Origin: Bacillota bacterium
GTDB taxonomy: Bacteria; Bacillota; Clostridia; Christensenellales; UMGS416
NCBI GenBank assembly: GCA_023410875.1
Contig: JAEYPH010000103.1
Span: forward strand, 1 to 64,000
Reading direction: 5' to 3'
DNA: 64,000 bases
Shown here: positions 35,006-44,013 of the stretch, piece by piece
How the letters are laid out: every line of letters starts with the position of its first letter
How positions within the stretch are numbered: the stretch's first letter is position 1
Program-made: the position numbers and the translations under genes
Notes under the pieces: model-generated
The model's database searches: none
What the model saw: the letters and a program-made list of their open reading frames with translations, nothing else
What the model was told of the DNA's origin: nothing

Positions 35006-36544
35006 TCAGCGAAATTCTGTAGGCGACACGCCGGTTAGCTTTTTGAAGATACGATAGAAATAATTGGTGTTGGAATACCCCACCATCTCGGAGATCTCGG
35101 CGGCCTTGAGGGCGGTCGTGCGCAGCAGCGTCTTGGCGCGCTCCACCCGCAGGCGGTTGATATAGTTCGTGAACATCTCCCCGGTCGTGTTCTTGAAGAG
35201 CTGCCCCAGATAGGCACTGTTGATGTTGAACTGGGTAGACAGCGCCTTGATGGACAGATCCCGGTTGTAGTTATCGTGGATGTAGGCCAGTATCATCTTC
35301 ATGTGGGGGGAAACGGCTTCCTCGCTGCGTCGCAGCAGCGCCAGCGCCCGCTGGCACACCGTCTTGAGCCAGCCGGCCAGCGCCTGGGCGGTATACAGCA
35401 CATACACCTCGGAGACGTCGATCCCCAGCGCCTCCAGCGGCGTGCCGCCAGAGGCCGCCTCCACGGCGTGGGTCATGTGGTAGAGCATGTCCACAGCGGT
35501 ATTGCGCACGTGCTGGGGCGTCACGGCGGCGCGGGTAAGCTCCTCGAACGCGCCATCGATAAGCGCGGCGCAGCCGGCTTCGTCCCTGGCGTGCAATAGG
35601 CGCTCCAGCGCGGCGGTGTCCACGACCACGGCGCGCGCCCGGTCCCGGGCCTCGCGCTCCACGGTCTCATGGTCCACAATGCTGTTGGCCGGCAGGATCA
35701 GCGAATAGCCCAACAGGCGCTGGGCGGCGGTGTGGCTCTCGTGGGCCTGGGCCGCGCCGGACACGCTGGGCCCTATGGCGGCGAAGGCGTCGCAGGTTAG
35801 CGCGCGGCCCACCTCGGCCACGCAACGCTGCAACGCGGCGGCGATGCCGGCGCGCTGATCCGCGCCTTCGTGGGGGAACAGCGCCAGCACGTCGCCGTTG
35901 AGGCCGGTGAACACCGCCGCACCGGCGCACAGCCAGGCACAGATGTCGCGGGCCTGGGTGTTGGCGGCCGCCGGCAGCGGCACGCCGGCCTGCCGGCGTA
36001 GCAGCCGCAGCGCCGCCACGGTGTAAAGCCGGGCGTCCAGCCCAAGGCCCAGCACTCGGGCCTTGTCCTGCAGTTCCTCCATGGGCATTTCGCCGGCCAG
36101 CCAGCGGTAAAGCACGTTCTCGCGGAAGATGTTCAGGCCCTCGCGCTGAGCCAGCATGCTGCTGCGCTCCCGCTGCAGCTTATCCGCAGTGTTTATGAGC
36201 GTCGTGGAGAGCTCCTCGCGATCCACAGGCTTGAGCAGGTAGTTCTCTATGCCCAGCTTCACCGCTTCCTTGATGTACTCAAAGTCGTCATACCCGCTCA
36301 GGATGATGTAGCGCATGTCCAGCCGACGGCGTTTGCACTCGGCGATGAGCGCAAGACCATCCATACGGGGCATGCGGATGTCGGTGAGCAGGATGTCGAT
36401 GCCGCCCTGCAGCACGCGCTCCAGTGCCTGCCCGCCGTTCTCGGCGGTCTGCGTCAACTCCAGGCCGTGCTCCTCCCAACGGATGATCCGGGTGAGCCCC
36501 TCGCGAATGTGGGGCTCGTCGTCAGCGATCAGCACTGTGAACAA
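35006..36544 (-). CDS. yesN: YesN-type response regulator with AraC output domain
   Basis: 512 residues from a TTG at 36544 with GAGGAG about 10 bases upstream. Residues 1-125 are a receiver domain with the acidic pair in IADDEP, the phospho-acceptor Asp55 in LLTDIRMPRMDG and the conserved Lys in LLKPVD. The middle 280 residues are a variable region. The last 100 hold two AraC helix-turn-helix motifs (LSIKALSTQFNINSAYLGQL; ISEMVGYSNTNYFYRIFKK). It overlaps the kinase gene by 23 bases. This class controls sugar ABC transporters and glycoside hydrolases, and the divergent operon at 38477 is the natural target. Confidence 0.9.
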   Translation of the reverse strand: MFTVLIADDEPHIREGLTRIIRWEEHGLELTQTAENGGQALERVLQGGIDILLTDIRMPRMDGLALIAECKRRRLDMRYIILSGYDDFEYIKEAVKLGIENYLLKPVDREELSTTLINTADKLQRERSSMLAQREGLNIFRENVLYRWLAGEMPMEELQDKARVLGLGLDARLYTVAALRLLRRQAGVPLPAAANTQARDICAWLCAGAAVFTGLNGDVLALFPHEGADQRAGIAAALQRCVAEVGRALTCDAFAAIGPSVSGAAQAHESHTAAQRLLGYSLILPANSIVDHETVEREARDRARAVVVDTAALERLLHARDEAGCAALIDGAFEELTRAAVTPQHVRNTAVDMLYHMTHAVEAASGGTPLEALGIDVSEVYVLYTAQALAGWLKTVCQRALALLRRSEEAVSPHMKMILAYIHDNYNRDLSIKALSTQFNINSAYLGQLFKNTTGEMFTNYINRLRVERAKTLLRTTALKAAEISEMVGYSNTNYFYRIFKKLTGVSPTEFR

Positions 36545-38321
36545 AGCGTTTGAGCTCCTCTCTGTCCAGGGCCCTTACCCGTATCGTCACGGTAGACCCC
36601 TGCCCCTGCCGGCTGTCGATCTGCAGGCCGTAGGGTTCGCCGTATACCAGGCGGATACGTTCGTTGACGTTGGGCAGACCGATGCTCTCGCCGGCGCCGT
36701 CGCCGCGCAGGCTTTCGCGCAGCACGTTCAGGCGCTCGGGCTCTATGCCCACGCCGTTGTCCTCTATGACGAACACCAGCGCCTGACCCTCCACGCAGCC
36801 GGTCACAGCGATGCGGTTATCGTCGCGGTCGCTTTGGAAGCCGTGCACAACGTAGTTCTCGATGGCCGGCTGCAGCAGATGCTTGAGCACGCCGCAGGCC
36901 AAGGCCTCGTCGCTTACCTGCACCCGGGCGCTCAGCCGGTCGCCAAAGCGGATCCGGAACAACTCCAGATACAAGTTGCACAGGCGGGTTTCCTCGCGCA
37001 CATCAATGACCATCTCGTCACGGATGGAGCTGCGGAACAGCGCCGCCAGCAGGCGGATCATTTCCCCGGCGTCCTCGTCGCCGCTGGTGATCGCGCGCAT
37101 GCGGATGGCCTCCAGCGTGTTGTACAGGAAGTGCGGGTTGATCTGCGACTGCAGCGCCTTCATCTGGGCGCTCTTCTGCTGCACCTCCGCCAGATACACC
37201 TTGTTGATGTAGCTTTGCAGCTCCGCGCCCATGCGGTTGAAGCTTTCGGCGATCTGACCCAATTCGTCGGGCTGGGGCCCCACGTCGATGCGGGCGGCAA
37301 GATCGCCGCCCCGCAGGCGCTTCATGGCTTCGGTGACGGCGCGCACCCGGCGCGAGGTCACCGACGTGCTCAAGTAGCTTAAGCCCAGCGCCGCCAGCAG
37401 GCACGCCAGCGAGACCAGATACACGGTGCGGCGGATCGTCGCACTGACTGTGTACACTTCCCGCCGGGGGATGATGCCGGCCACGACTGCGCCGGACTGG
37501 CTGCGGACCACGTTAACAACCGAATCCACATCCAGCATCACGTCATGGCTGCTGCCTTCCAGGCGGTCAAACCAGGGGTATTTCTCCCCATAGTAGCGAT
37601 CCGAGGAATCGAAGAGCACGTCTCCCGATTCGGTGAGCACGAGGATGAACCCCTTCAGGGTTCCGACGTATTCTTGGAAATCGGTGCGCACCCGGTCCGC
37701 ACGGAACTCGATATACAGCTCTCCGACCCGCTGGGAAAGGTCGGCGTTCATGACCGTCGCCCCCATCGTGTATACCCGGGGCCGCGACTGCCCCTGGGGG
37801 TTGTTGCCATACAGCGGCATGTGGGCGCCCAGCAGCGTAAAGCCGCTGGCTTGGCCCCGGGGCAGCGTCAGAGCGACGCTGCCCGGCAACTCCCGCAGCA
37901 CCGGCTGCCCGGCTTCGGTGCTGTACCACTGGCCATCGCTGTAGCGCTGGAACAAGATATCGTGGATGTCGCTGTCCAGCTGAAAACCCTGAATGAGCGC
38001 CGTGGACAGGTTGACCTTGCTTCTGGGGGATCCGGCCGCGCTGAAAAAATCCAGCGGCCGCTGGCCAACGGCCTCGTTGGCCGTGTACAACCGCTGGTAC
38101 AATGTCAGGGCGCTGCGATGCTTGCGGTCGATATAGGCGCTGGTGCGCCGGATGATCTGGCTGTTGAGGCCCAGTTCCCGGTTCTCCAGCGTCTGGGTGA
38201 AGCTGTAGAGGATGACCTCGGTCAGGATGAAGATGGAACCGATCGTGATCAGCGAAAACACCAAAAGCAGCTTGTTGAAAAAGCTGCGTTGATAGTATTT
38301 CTGAAACAGGCTCCGTATCAT
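36522..38321 (-). CDS. yesM: YesM-type sensor histidine kinase
   Basis: 599 residues. Two membrane segments (about 17-42 and 295-315) flank an extracytoplasmic sensor of about 250 residues, followed by a HAMP linker (RVRAVTEAMKRLRGGDLAARI). The phospho-acceptor His is in QINPHFLYNTLEAI near residue 395, the His_kinase type found in YesM/LytS. The ATPase end has HLLQPAIENYVVHG (N box) and DNGVGI (G1). By family knowledge it senses a sugar or transporter state and phosphorylates the YesN-like protein. It diverges from the LplB-type transport operon. Confidence 0.9.
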   Translation of the reverse strand: MIRSLFQKYYQRSFFNKLLLVFSLITIGSIFILTEVILYSFTQTLENRELGLNSQIIRRTSAYIDRKHRSALTLYQRLYTANEAVGQRPLDFFSAAGSPRSKVNLSTALIQGFQLDSDIHDILFQRYSDGQWYSTEAGQPVLRELPGSVALTLPRGQASGFTLLGAHMPLYGNNPQGQSRPRVYTMGATVMNADLSQRVGELYIEFRADRVRTDFQEYVGTLKGFILVLTESGDVLFDSSDRYYGEKYPWFDRLEGSSHDVMLDVDSVVNVVRSQSGAVVAGIIPRREVYTVSATIRRTVYLVSLACLLAALGLSYLSTSVTSRRVRAVTEAMKRLRGGDLAARIDVGPQPDELGQIAESFNRMGAELQSYINKVYLAEVQQKSAQMKALQSQINPHFLYNTLEAIRMRAITSGDEDAGEMIRLLAALFRSSIRDEMVIDVREETRLCNLYLELFRIRFGDRLSARVQVSDEALACGVLKHLLQPAIENYVVHGFQSDRDDNRIAVTGCVEGQALVFVIEDNGVGIEPERLNVLRESLRGDGAGESIGLPNVNERIRLVYGEPYGLQIDSRQGQGSTVTIRVRALDREELKRFVHSADR

Positions 38322-38374
38322 AGGCCCATTTTATCTATTTTGCGCAATGATCGCAACGCGAATTTGTAGGTCAC

Positions 38375-38380
38375 TATAAT
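38375..38380 (+). promoter_or_regulatory. -10 element of the first sugar ABC operon
   Basis: A perfect TATAAT about 100 bases before the first permease start. No good -35 lies 17 bases upstream, which fits dependence on an activator such as the divergent YesN-like regulator. Confidence 0.4.
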
Positions 38381-38476
38381 TCGTGAAGCCAATCTATACT
38401 TCCGAAACTTGCCGGCAAACATCCGATGTTCTACACTTCAACCACATCGAAAAATACGCATATAAGGAATGAATTC

Positions 38477-39430
38477 ATGACGATGCAACCTCAACCGGCA
38501 CATTGTGTGCCCGGCGCCAAGCGCAGGAAGATGACCCCCGGCCGCTGGAGGCTGCTGGCGATGGCCCTGCCGCTGGTGCTGTTCGTGTTCCTCTTCAGCT
38601 ATGTGCCGCTGTTCGGGTGGATCTACGCATTCTTCGACTTCCGCCCGGGCGTAGGCCTCTTCAAGGTGCCCTACGCGGGGCTCAAATACTTCCAGATGGC
38701 CTTCAACTTCCGCGGCGGCAGCGACCTTCTGCCGGTGTTGCGCAACACCTTCGTCATGAGCTTCCTGGGTCTGGCCTGCTCGCCTCTGCCGGTCATCTAT
38801 GCCATGTGCCTGACGGAGATGAACAACCGCTTTTTCAAGAAGTTCATACAGACCGTGACGACGCTGCCCAACTTCATCAGTTGGATATTGGTCTACGCCA
38901 TTGCCTTCGCGACGTTCTCGGTGAACGACGGCTTCGTGAACCACTTGCTGATGAGCGCCAAGCTGATCCAGGACCCCATCAACCCGCTGGCCGGCGGCGA
39001 CATCGCGTGGTTCTTCCAGACCGGGCTGGGCATTTGGAAGGGCCTGGGGTTCTCGGCCATCATCTATCTGGCGGCCATCGGCGGCATCGATCAGGAGCTC
39101 TATGACGCCGCGGACATCGACGGCGCCGGGCGCTTCCAGAAGATGGTGCACGTGACGCTGCCCGGCCTGGCTCCCACCTACATCGTGCTGCTGCTGCTGA
39201 GCGTCAGCAACATACTGTCCAACGGTTTTGACCAGTATTACGCCTTCATGAACGCCATGGTGCAGCCCAAGCTGCAGGTGTTCGACTATTACGTCTACCG
39301 CATGGGCATCGGCCTCAATGAATACTCTCTGGGCACGGCGCTGGGCATCTTCAAGACGCTGGTCAGCGTGAGCCTGCTGTTCACCGTGAACGCCATCGCA
39401 AAAAAAGTGCGCGGCAACGCCATCATCTAA
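38477..39430 (+). CDS. Carbohydrate ABC permease, LplB-type (transporter 1)
   Basis: 317 residues; ATG 38477 with ATAAGGA at 9 bases. Six membrane segments are visible. The EAA-like loop that meets the ATPase reads LYDAADIDGAGRFQKMVHVTLPG. FLFSYVPLFGWIYAF near the N-terminus is characteristic of the LplB/YesP group, CUT1 family. It is followed by a YtcP-type permease and an LplA-type lipoprotein, a three-gene unit without its own ATPase, as usual: a shared MsmK-type ATPase encoded elsewhere is expected. The YesMN pair diverges from it. Confidence 0.9.
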   Translation: MTMQPQPAHCVPGAKRRKMTPGRWRLLAMALPLVLFVFLFSYVPLFGWIYAFFDFRPGVGLFKVPYAGLKYFQMAFNFRGGSDLLPVLRNTFVMSFLGLACSPLPVIYAMCLTEMNNRFFKKFIQTVTTLPNFISWILVYAIAFATFSVNDGFVNHLLMSAKLIQDPINPLAGGDIAWFFQTGLGIWKGLGFSAIIYLAAIGGIDQELYDAADIDGAGRFQKMVHVTLPGLAPTYIVLLLLSVSNILSNGFDQYYAFMNAMVQPKLQVFDYYVYRMGIGLNEYSLGTALGIFKTLVSVSLLFTVNAIAKKVRGNAII

Positions 39431-39485
39431 GGCGCAAACGTTGCCAATACAGGCGCGGCGCGCCGCGCGGAAAGGACCACAACTC

Positions 39486-40385
39486 GTGAAACGGGCCGGA
39501 AACCATACCAACTGGCACAATGTGCTGTTCCACAGTCTGAACTACCTGCTCTTCGGGGCCTTCGCCCTGCTGTGCATCTATCCGTTCTATTACATCCTGA
39601 TCTATTCGCTCAGCGACCCCAATCAGGCGGCCATCGGCGTGTATCTGTGGCCCAAGGGCTTCACGCTGAACAACTACGCCACGCTGCTGCGCAACCCCGG
39701 CATCAGCCGCGCGGCGCTGGTCACCGTGGGGCGCACCGTCGCAGGCACGGCGTCTTCGGTGCTGTGCACGGCGCTGCTGGGGTATCTGGTGACCAAGCAG
39801 GACCTGCCGCTGCGGCGCTTCTTCTACCGCTTCATCGTGCTGACGATGTACCTGAACGCCGGCCTGATCCCTTATTACATCCTGCTTAAAAACCTGCTGT
39901 TGATCAACACCTTCTGGGTGTATGTGGTGCCCGGCCTGGTGGGCGCTTACAACATGATCCTGATCAAGACCTACATCGAGCAGCTCCCGGCGTCCATAGA
40001 AGAATCGGCCATGGTGGACGGAGCGGGCTACATGCGCATCTTTGTACGGCTGATCCTGCCGCTGTCCATGCCCATCATCGCGACCGTCGTCGTGTTCAAC
40101 GCCGTGGGCCAGTGGAACTCCTTCTCGGACAACCTGATCTTCAACCCCGGCGGCAAATACGACACGTTGCAGATGGTGCTCTACCGCGTGCTGGCCCACA
40201 CGACCGAGGCCTACCAGAACGTGCGCACCAGCGACATGGCCCGCAACATGAACGTCGTGGCGCCTACGCCCACGACGATCCGCATGACGGTCACGATGAT
40301 CGTGACGCTGCCCATCCTGTTCGTTTATCCCTTCCTGCAGCGCTATTTCGTCAAGGGCATCATGCTGGGCGCCGTTAAGGGCTGA
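39486..40385 (+). CDS. Carbohydrate ABC permease, YtcP-type (transporter 1)
   Basis: 299 residues from GTG 39486, chosen because AAAGGA lies about 9 bases upstream. An earlier in-frame TTG at 39441 has no ribosome site. Six membrane segments occur, and the ATPase-contact loop is ASIEESAMVDGAGYMRIFVRLILP. LYLWPKGFTLNNYATLL-type sequence after the first segment and the C-terminal PFLQRYFVKGIMLGAVKG are hallmarks of the YtcP/MalG group. It forms the second half of the membrane channel with the upstream permease. The gap to the binding protein gene is 75 bases. Confidence 0.9.
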   Translation: MKRAGNHTNWHNVLFHSLNYLLFGAFALLCIYPFYYILIYSLSDPNQAAIGVYLWPKGFTLNNYATLLRNPGISRAALVTVGRTVAGTASSVLCTALLGYLVTKQDLPLRRFFYRFIVLTMYLNAGLIPYYILLKNLLLINTFWVYVVPGLVGAYNMILIKTYIEQLPASIEESAMVDGAGYMRIFVRLILPLSMPIIATVVVFNAVGQWNSFSDNLIFNPGGKYDTLQMVLYRVLAHTTEAYQNVRTSDMARNMNVVAPTPTTIRMTVTMIVTLPILFVYPFLQRYFVKGIMLGAVKG

Positions 40386-40460
40386 TCGGAACTTTTTTCC
40401 ATCCTTCTTGCGCTGTGTGAGAGGGTTGGTAGAATAAAAGAACATAAGGAGGATGTCCCA

Positions 40461-42266
40461 ATGGCAAAGTTCCTTACCCGCGCCGCAGCGCTGCTGGCCA
40501 CCGTGCTACTGATGGTGTCTATGGCCGCCTGCCAGAGCACCGCCACACCCTCGCCCACGCCGGCGCCCCCGTCGGCCGCTCCCGCCTCCGAACCCGTTGA
40601 GCAGCCCACGACGGCCCAAGCGTCGCAGCCCGCTCCCACCGCCAGCAGCGAGCCGATCACGCTGAAATACTGGACCGCCTATGACAGCACCGGCACCAGC
40701 GGCCTGCAGGATAACCTGATCATGCAGGAGCTGACCAAGAAGACCGGCGTCGTGCTGGACCTCACGTTCAACATGAAGCAGGAGAACTACAACGCGATGT
40801 TGGCCAGCGGCGATCTGCCCGACGCATTCACCGTGTGGAACAAGGATGTTAAGAACCTGATCGACGGCGGCAACGTGATCGACATGGAACCGCTGCTGGC
40901 CCAGTACGGCAAGGACATCCTGCTGGACTCCGGCAAGATCCAGTTCGGCAAGAGCTTTTTAAGCGAAGGCCAGAGCAAGCTGTACTTCCTGCCCACCTGG
41001 GGCATCGGCCTGGACGCGCAGCCACCCAAGTCCTTCAACAACGGCACGGGCATCGGCGCTTACATCCGCTGGGACCTCTACAAGAAGATTGGCTATCCCG
41101 CCTGGGAAGGCGACCTGCTGGACCTGATCCCGATCCTCAAACAGATGCAGGGCGCCCAGCCCACCACCGCCGACGGCAAGAAGGTGTACGCCCTCTCCCC
41201 TTGGCTGGGCGACTGGGGCCTGTGGAACTTCACGATCTACTATCAGGGCTTTGACAGCATGTTCGCCGAGGCCGGCGGCTTCGTGGACATCGACGTGACC
41301 AACTACGCCATGAAGAGCCAGATCCTGGACCCCACCAGCACGCTGTGGAAAGGTGCGAAGTTCCTCAACAAAGCCAACCAGGCCGGCATCCTTGATCCCG
41401 ACAGTCTGATGCAGAAGTTCGACCAGACCATGGACAAGGCCAAGAGTGGCCGCGTGCTGATGCAGCCCTGCAACTGGTGCGCCCCCTCTGGCGACGTGCA
41501 GAAAATCGACCCGTCCTATGGCTTCATGGACATCAAGATGCCCTCCACCAAGACCATGATCAGCAACCTGTTCCGCACGCCCTTCACCGACCGCTGGTCC
41601 ATGGGCATCACCAGCAAATGCAAGACGCCGGACAAGGCCATGACGCTCATCAACTTCCTGAACTCCGACGAGGGCATGCGCCTGCTGCTCAACGGCGTGG
41701 AAGGCGTGCACTGGAACGTGGGCTCCGACGGCATTCCCCACCTGACCCCGGAAACCTTGGCCGTCATCAACGGCACCGCCTCCGAGGATCCCAAGTACGC
41801 GGGCTTCGGCTCCTACACCCACCTGTATGGTTACTCTCAGGACTCCTGGGACGCCGCCTACAAGTGCCAGGCCTCCTTCAAGTACAACGAGAGCCCCGAC
41901 GCCCAGATGGCCAGCGCCGCCGCCGTGGTGAAGGACTACACCGAGCACTACAAGGTGGCCTACCCCGACCAGCTGTTCGAGCAGACGCTGCCGGACATGG
42001 TCAAGATCTTCGACGGCTCCTTCACCCAGATGGTGGACCAGACGCCCACCGATATCAAACAGATCGACGACAACCTGCAGAACTACCTGCTGGTGGAACT
42101 GGTCAACATCGTGAACGCCAAGACCGACGCTGACTTTGACGCCGCCCAGGCCAAGATCATCGGCGACTGCAAGAACCGCGACGCCGAGAGGGCCTACCAG
42201 TGGCATGTGGACACCTACAAGGCGGCCATCGACAAGGTGCAGGTCTTCTACAACTCCATCAAATAG
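40461..42266 (+). CDS. Extracellular sugar-binding lipoprotein, LplA-type (transporter 1)
   Basis: 601 residues; ATG 40461 with AAGGAGG. The signal peptide ends in a lipobox (SMAAC), so the mature protein is lipid-anchored at Cys24. A Pro/Ser/Thr/Ala-rich linker of about 40 residues follows, then a large two-lobe binding fold, longer than classic MalE as in the LplA group. YNAMLASGDLPDAFTVW and PDKAMTLINFLNSDEGM are typical family segments. It captures oligosaccharides for the two upstream permeases. The ligand is unknown; the neighbouring GH5-like enzyme suggests a plant or host glycan fragment. A strong terminator follows. Confidence 0.9.
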   Translation: MAKFLTRAAALLATVLLMVSMAACQSTATPSPTPAPPSAAPASEPVEQPTTAQASQPAPTASSEPITLKYWTAYDSTGTSGLQDNLIMQELTKKTGVVLDLTFNMKQENYNAMLASGDLPDAFTVWNKDVKNLIDGGNVIDMEPLLAQYGKDILLDSGKIQFGKSFLSEGQSKLYFLPTWGIGLDAQPPKSFNNGTGIGAYIRWDLYKKIGYPAWEGDLLDLIPILKQMQGAQPTTADGKKVYALSPWLGDWGLWNFTIYYQGFDSMFAEAGGFVDIDVTNYAMKSQILDPTSTLWKGAKFLNKANQAGILDPDSLMQKFDQTMDKAKSGRVLMQPCNWCAPSGDVQKIDPSYGFMDIKMPSTKTMISNLFRTPFTDRWSMGITSKCKTPDKAMTLINFLNSDEGMRLLLNGVEGVHWNVGSDGIPHLTPETLAVINGTASEDPKYAGFGSYTHLYGYSQDSWDAAYKCQASFKYNESPDAQMASAAAVVKDYTEHYKVAYPDQLFEQTLPDMVKIFDGSFTQMVDQTPTDIKQIDDNLQNYLLVELVNIVNAKTDADFDAAQAKIIGDCKNRDAERAYQWHVDTYKAAIDKVQVFYNSIK

Positions 42267-42305
42267 CCCTTGCTTCAAAACAGCTTTCGCCGTGAGAGCA
42301 CCCTG

Positions 42306-42343
42306 AAAGGGAAGGCCTGTGGCATTCAGGCCTTCCCTTTTTT
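42306..42343 (+). terminator. Strong terminator of transporter operon 1
   Basis: AAAGGGAAGGCCT and AGGCCTTCCCTTT pair perfectly around a 9-base loop, then TTTT. Confidence 0.92.
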
Positions 42344-42449
42344 CTGGGCCTCTACCCCGTCGACGAGTGCTTCGAGCAGGAGCATGGGGCGGTCATCATG
42401 AATGATATATATATCCTGCGAGTCTGATCGATAGATAGGAGCAATGATG

Positions 42450-43874
42450 ATGGAATACTGTGATTCCATTCGCCTGCACCCGGAACCCCCCCGCTATTTC
42501 CTGTTCCGCGGCAAGGCCACCGCCCTCATCACGACCACCGAACATTACGGCGCGGTCACCAACACGGCCTTCGACTATGCCGCCTATCTGGGCATGCTGG
42601 CGGAGCACGGCTTCAACCTGACACGGCTGGTGCTGACGCTGCGCGAACAAGCCAGCGAGTTCAAAGGCACGCTGGGTTGGCAGAACACGTGCTGCCCCAC
42701 AGCCGAGCACGCCTGCACGCCCTGGGCCAGGAGCGACGCGCCCGGTGCGGCGGACGGCGGGTGTCTCTTCGACCTGGACCGCTGGAATGAGGCCTTCTTC
42801 GTACGGCTCAGGGCCTTTTGTGAGCGGGCGGGCGAACTGGGCATTGTTGTGGAAGTGACGTTCTTTTCTCAACTTTACAGCGGCAAGGCCGACAGCCCCT
42901 GGAGCCTGTGCCCGCTGAACCCCGTCAACAACGTGCAAAGAGAGGGCGCCACGGCCTTCAACCGCTACACGGGCGACGAGAACCCGGTGCTGTTCGCCCG
43001 CCAGCAGGCACTGGTGCGCCGCGTGGTGGCGGAGCTTAACGGCCTGGACAACGTGTATTACGAGATCTGCAACGAGCCGCCCTACCCGGAACCCGACGCT
43101 CCCGACCCCATGCCCGAGGAGCACCCCGCCGCTCTGGGCGAGCCGGCCATCTCCCGGTGGCAAAACCGCCTGGCCGCTGTGGTGCGCGAAGCCGAGGCCG
43201 GTTCCAAGCGCCACTTGATCGCCGTGGGCGACCCTCATGAGAACATCGACCTTTCACTCTTTTCGGTGCTCAACTTCCACTACCGCGCCTGGGCAGAACA
43301 CGGTTTGCGGGCCTTCGGCGGCAGCGCAAAAGCATTGGGTTTTGACGAGACGCTGACCGGCATCGTGGCCTGGAACCGGGAGCTGGACTTTGAGGCCCGC
43401 CGCAAGGAGGCCTGGGAGTTCCTGCTGCGCGGCTTCGCCGTGTACGACTATCTGGACTTCACCATTGCAACCGGAGACCCCCGGGGCAAGGGTGCGGTGG
43501 ACTTCCCCGGCGGCCACCGTTACAACGGCTCCACGCTGCGCCGGTGGCTTTCTGGCCTGCAGGCCTTCCTGCGGGAGTTCGATCTGCCCGCGCTGACTCC
43601 GGTGGACGGCCTGCTGGACCCACCGCCGGCCACGTGCGACGCTTGGGCACTGGGGGATGGCTACAGCCAATGGGCCTTCTACATAAACGGTGCCGGCCTG
43701 GCCCGCGTGGCGCTGGCGCTGCCCGCCGGGCGCTTTCGCCTGCGCTGGTATGACCCGGCGCGCTGCGAATGGATCGGCGAGCAAACGCTGCACAGCTGCG
43801 GCTCCACCATCCCCTGCCCTGTGCCGGCCTACGGCACGGACATCGCGGGAATCGTTCGGTTTTTACATAAATAG
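42450..43874 (+). CDS. GH5-like (clan GH-A) putative glycoside hydrolase
   Basis: 474 residues from the third of three consecutive ATG codons, which lies 8 bases after AGGAG. The N-terminus (PRYFLFRGKATALITTTEHYG) and the barrel are like uncharacterised cellulase-superfamily enzymes of gut bacteria. VYYEICNEPPY carries the acid/base Glu209 of clan GH-A in the usual NEP context. The nucleophile Glu is not certain; GFDETLTGI is one candidate. The last 90 residues form a small beta domain. No signal peptide, so the substrate is an imported oligosaccharide. It lies between transporter 1 and the LacI gene, with a terminator on each side. Confidence 0.7.
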   Translation: MEYCDSIRLHPEPPRYFLFRGKATALITTTEHYGAVTNTAFDYAAYLGMLAEHGFNLTRLVLTLREQASEFKGTLGWQNTCCPTAEHACTPWARSDAPGAADGGCLFDLDRWNEAFFVRLRAFCERAGELGIVVEVTFFSQLYSGKADSPWSLCPLNPVNNVQREGATAFNRYTGDENPVLFARQQALVRRVVAELNGLDNVYYEICNEPPYPEPDAPDPMPEEHPAALGEPAISRWQNRLAAVVREAEAGSKRHLIAVGDPHENIDLSLFSVLNFHYRAWAEHGLRAFGGSAKALGFDETLTGIVAWNRELDFEARRKEAWEFLLRGFAVYDYLDFTIATGDPRGKGAVDFPGGHRYNGSTLRRWLSGLQAFLREFDLPALTPVDGLLDPPPATCDAWALGDGYSQWAFYINGAGLARVALALPAGRFRLRWYDPARCEWIGEQTLHSCGSTIPCPVPAYGTDIAGIVRFLHK

Positions 43875-43897
43875 TCCCTTTTTCTCATAATCAGTCT

Positions 43898-43926
43898 CCG
43901 CACGCCTACAGAGGCGCGCGGTTTTT
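43898..43926 (+). terminator. Terminator after the GH5-like gene
   Basis: CCGCACGCCT-acag-AGGCGCGCGG with one mismatch, followed by TTTTT. Confidence 0.82.
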
Positions 43927-43946
43927 CACATTTTAAAAGAAGAAAC

Positions 43947-43988
43947 TTTTCACAAATCCCGTTTTCGGTTAAAATGATATCGATTGCA
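43947..43988 (+). promoter_or_regulatory. lacI promoter with LacI-type operator
   Basis: TTTTCA (43947-43952), a 17-base spacer and TAAAAT (43970-43975), with TGATATCGATTGCA (43975-43988) touching the -10. The operator matches the sites at 45210 and 45339 at 12 of 14 positions, so the regulator probably represses itself. Confidence 0.6.
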
Positions 43989-44013
43989 CGGAACTGGATC
44001 AGGAGGTGGCTTT

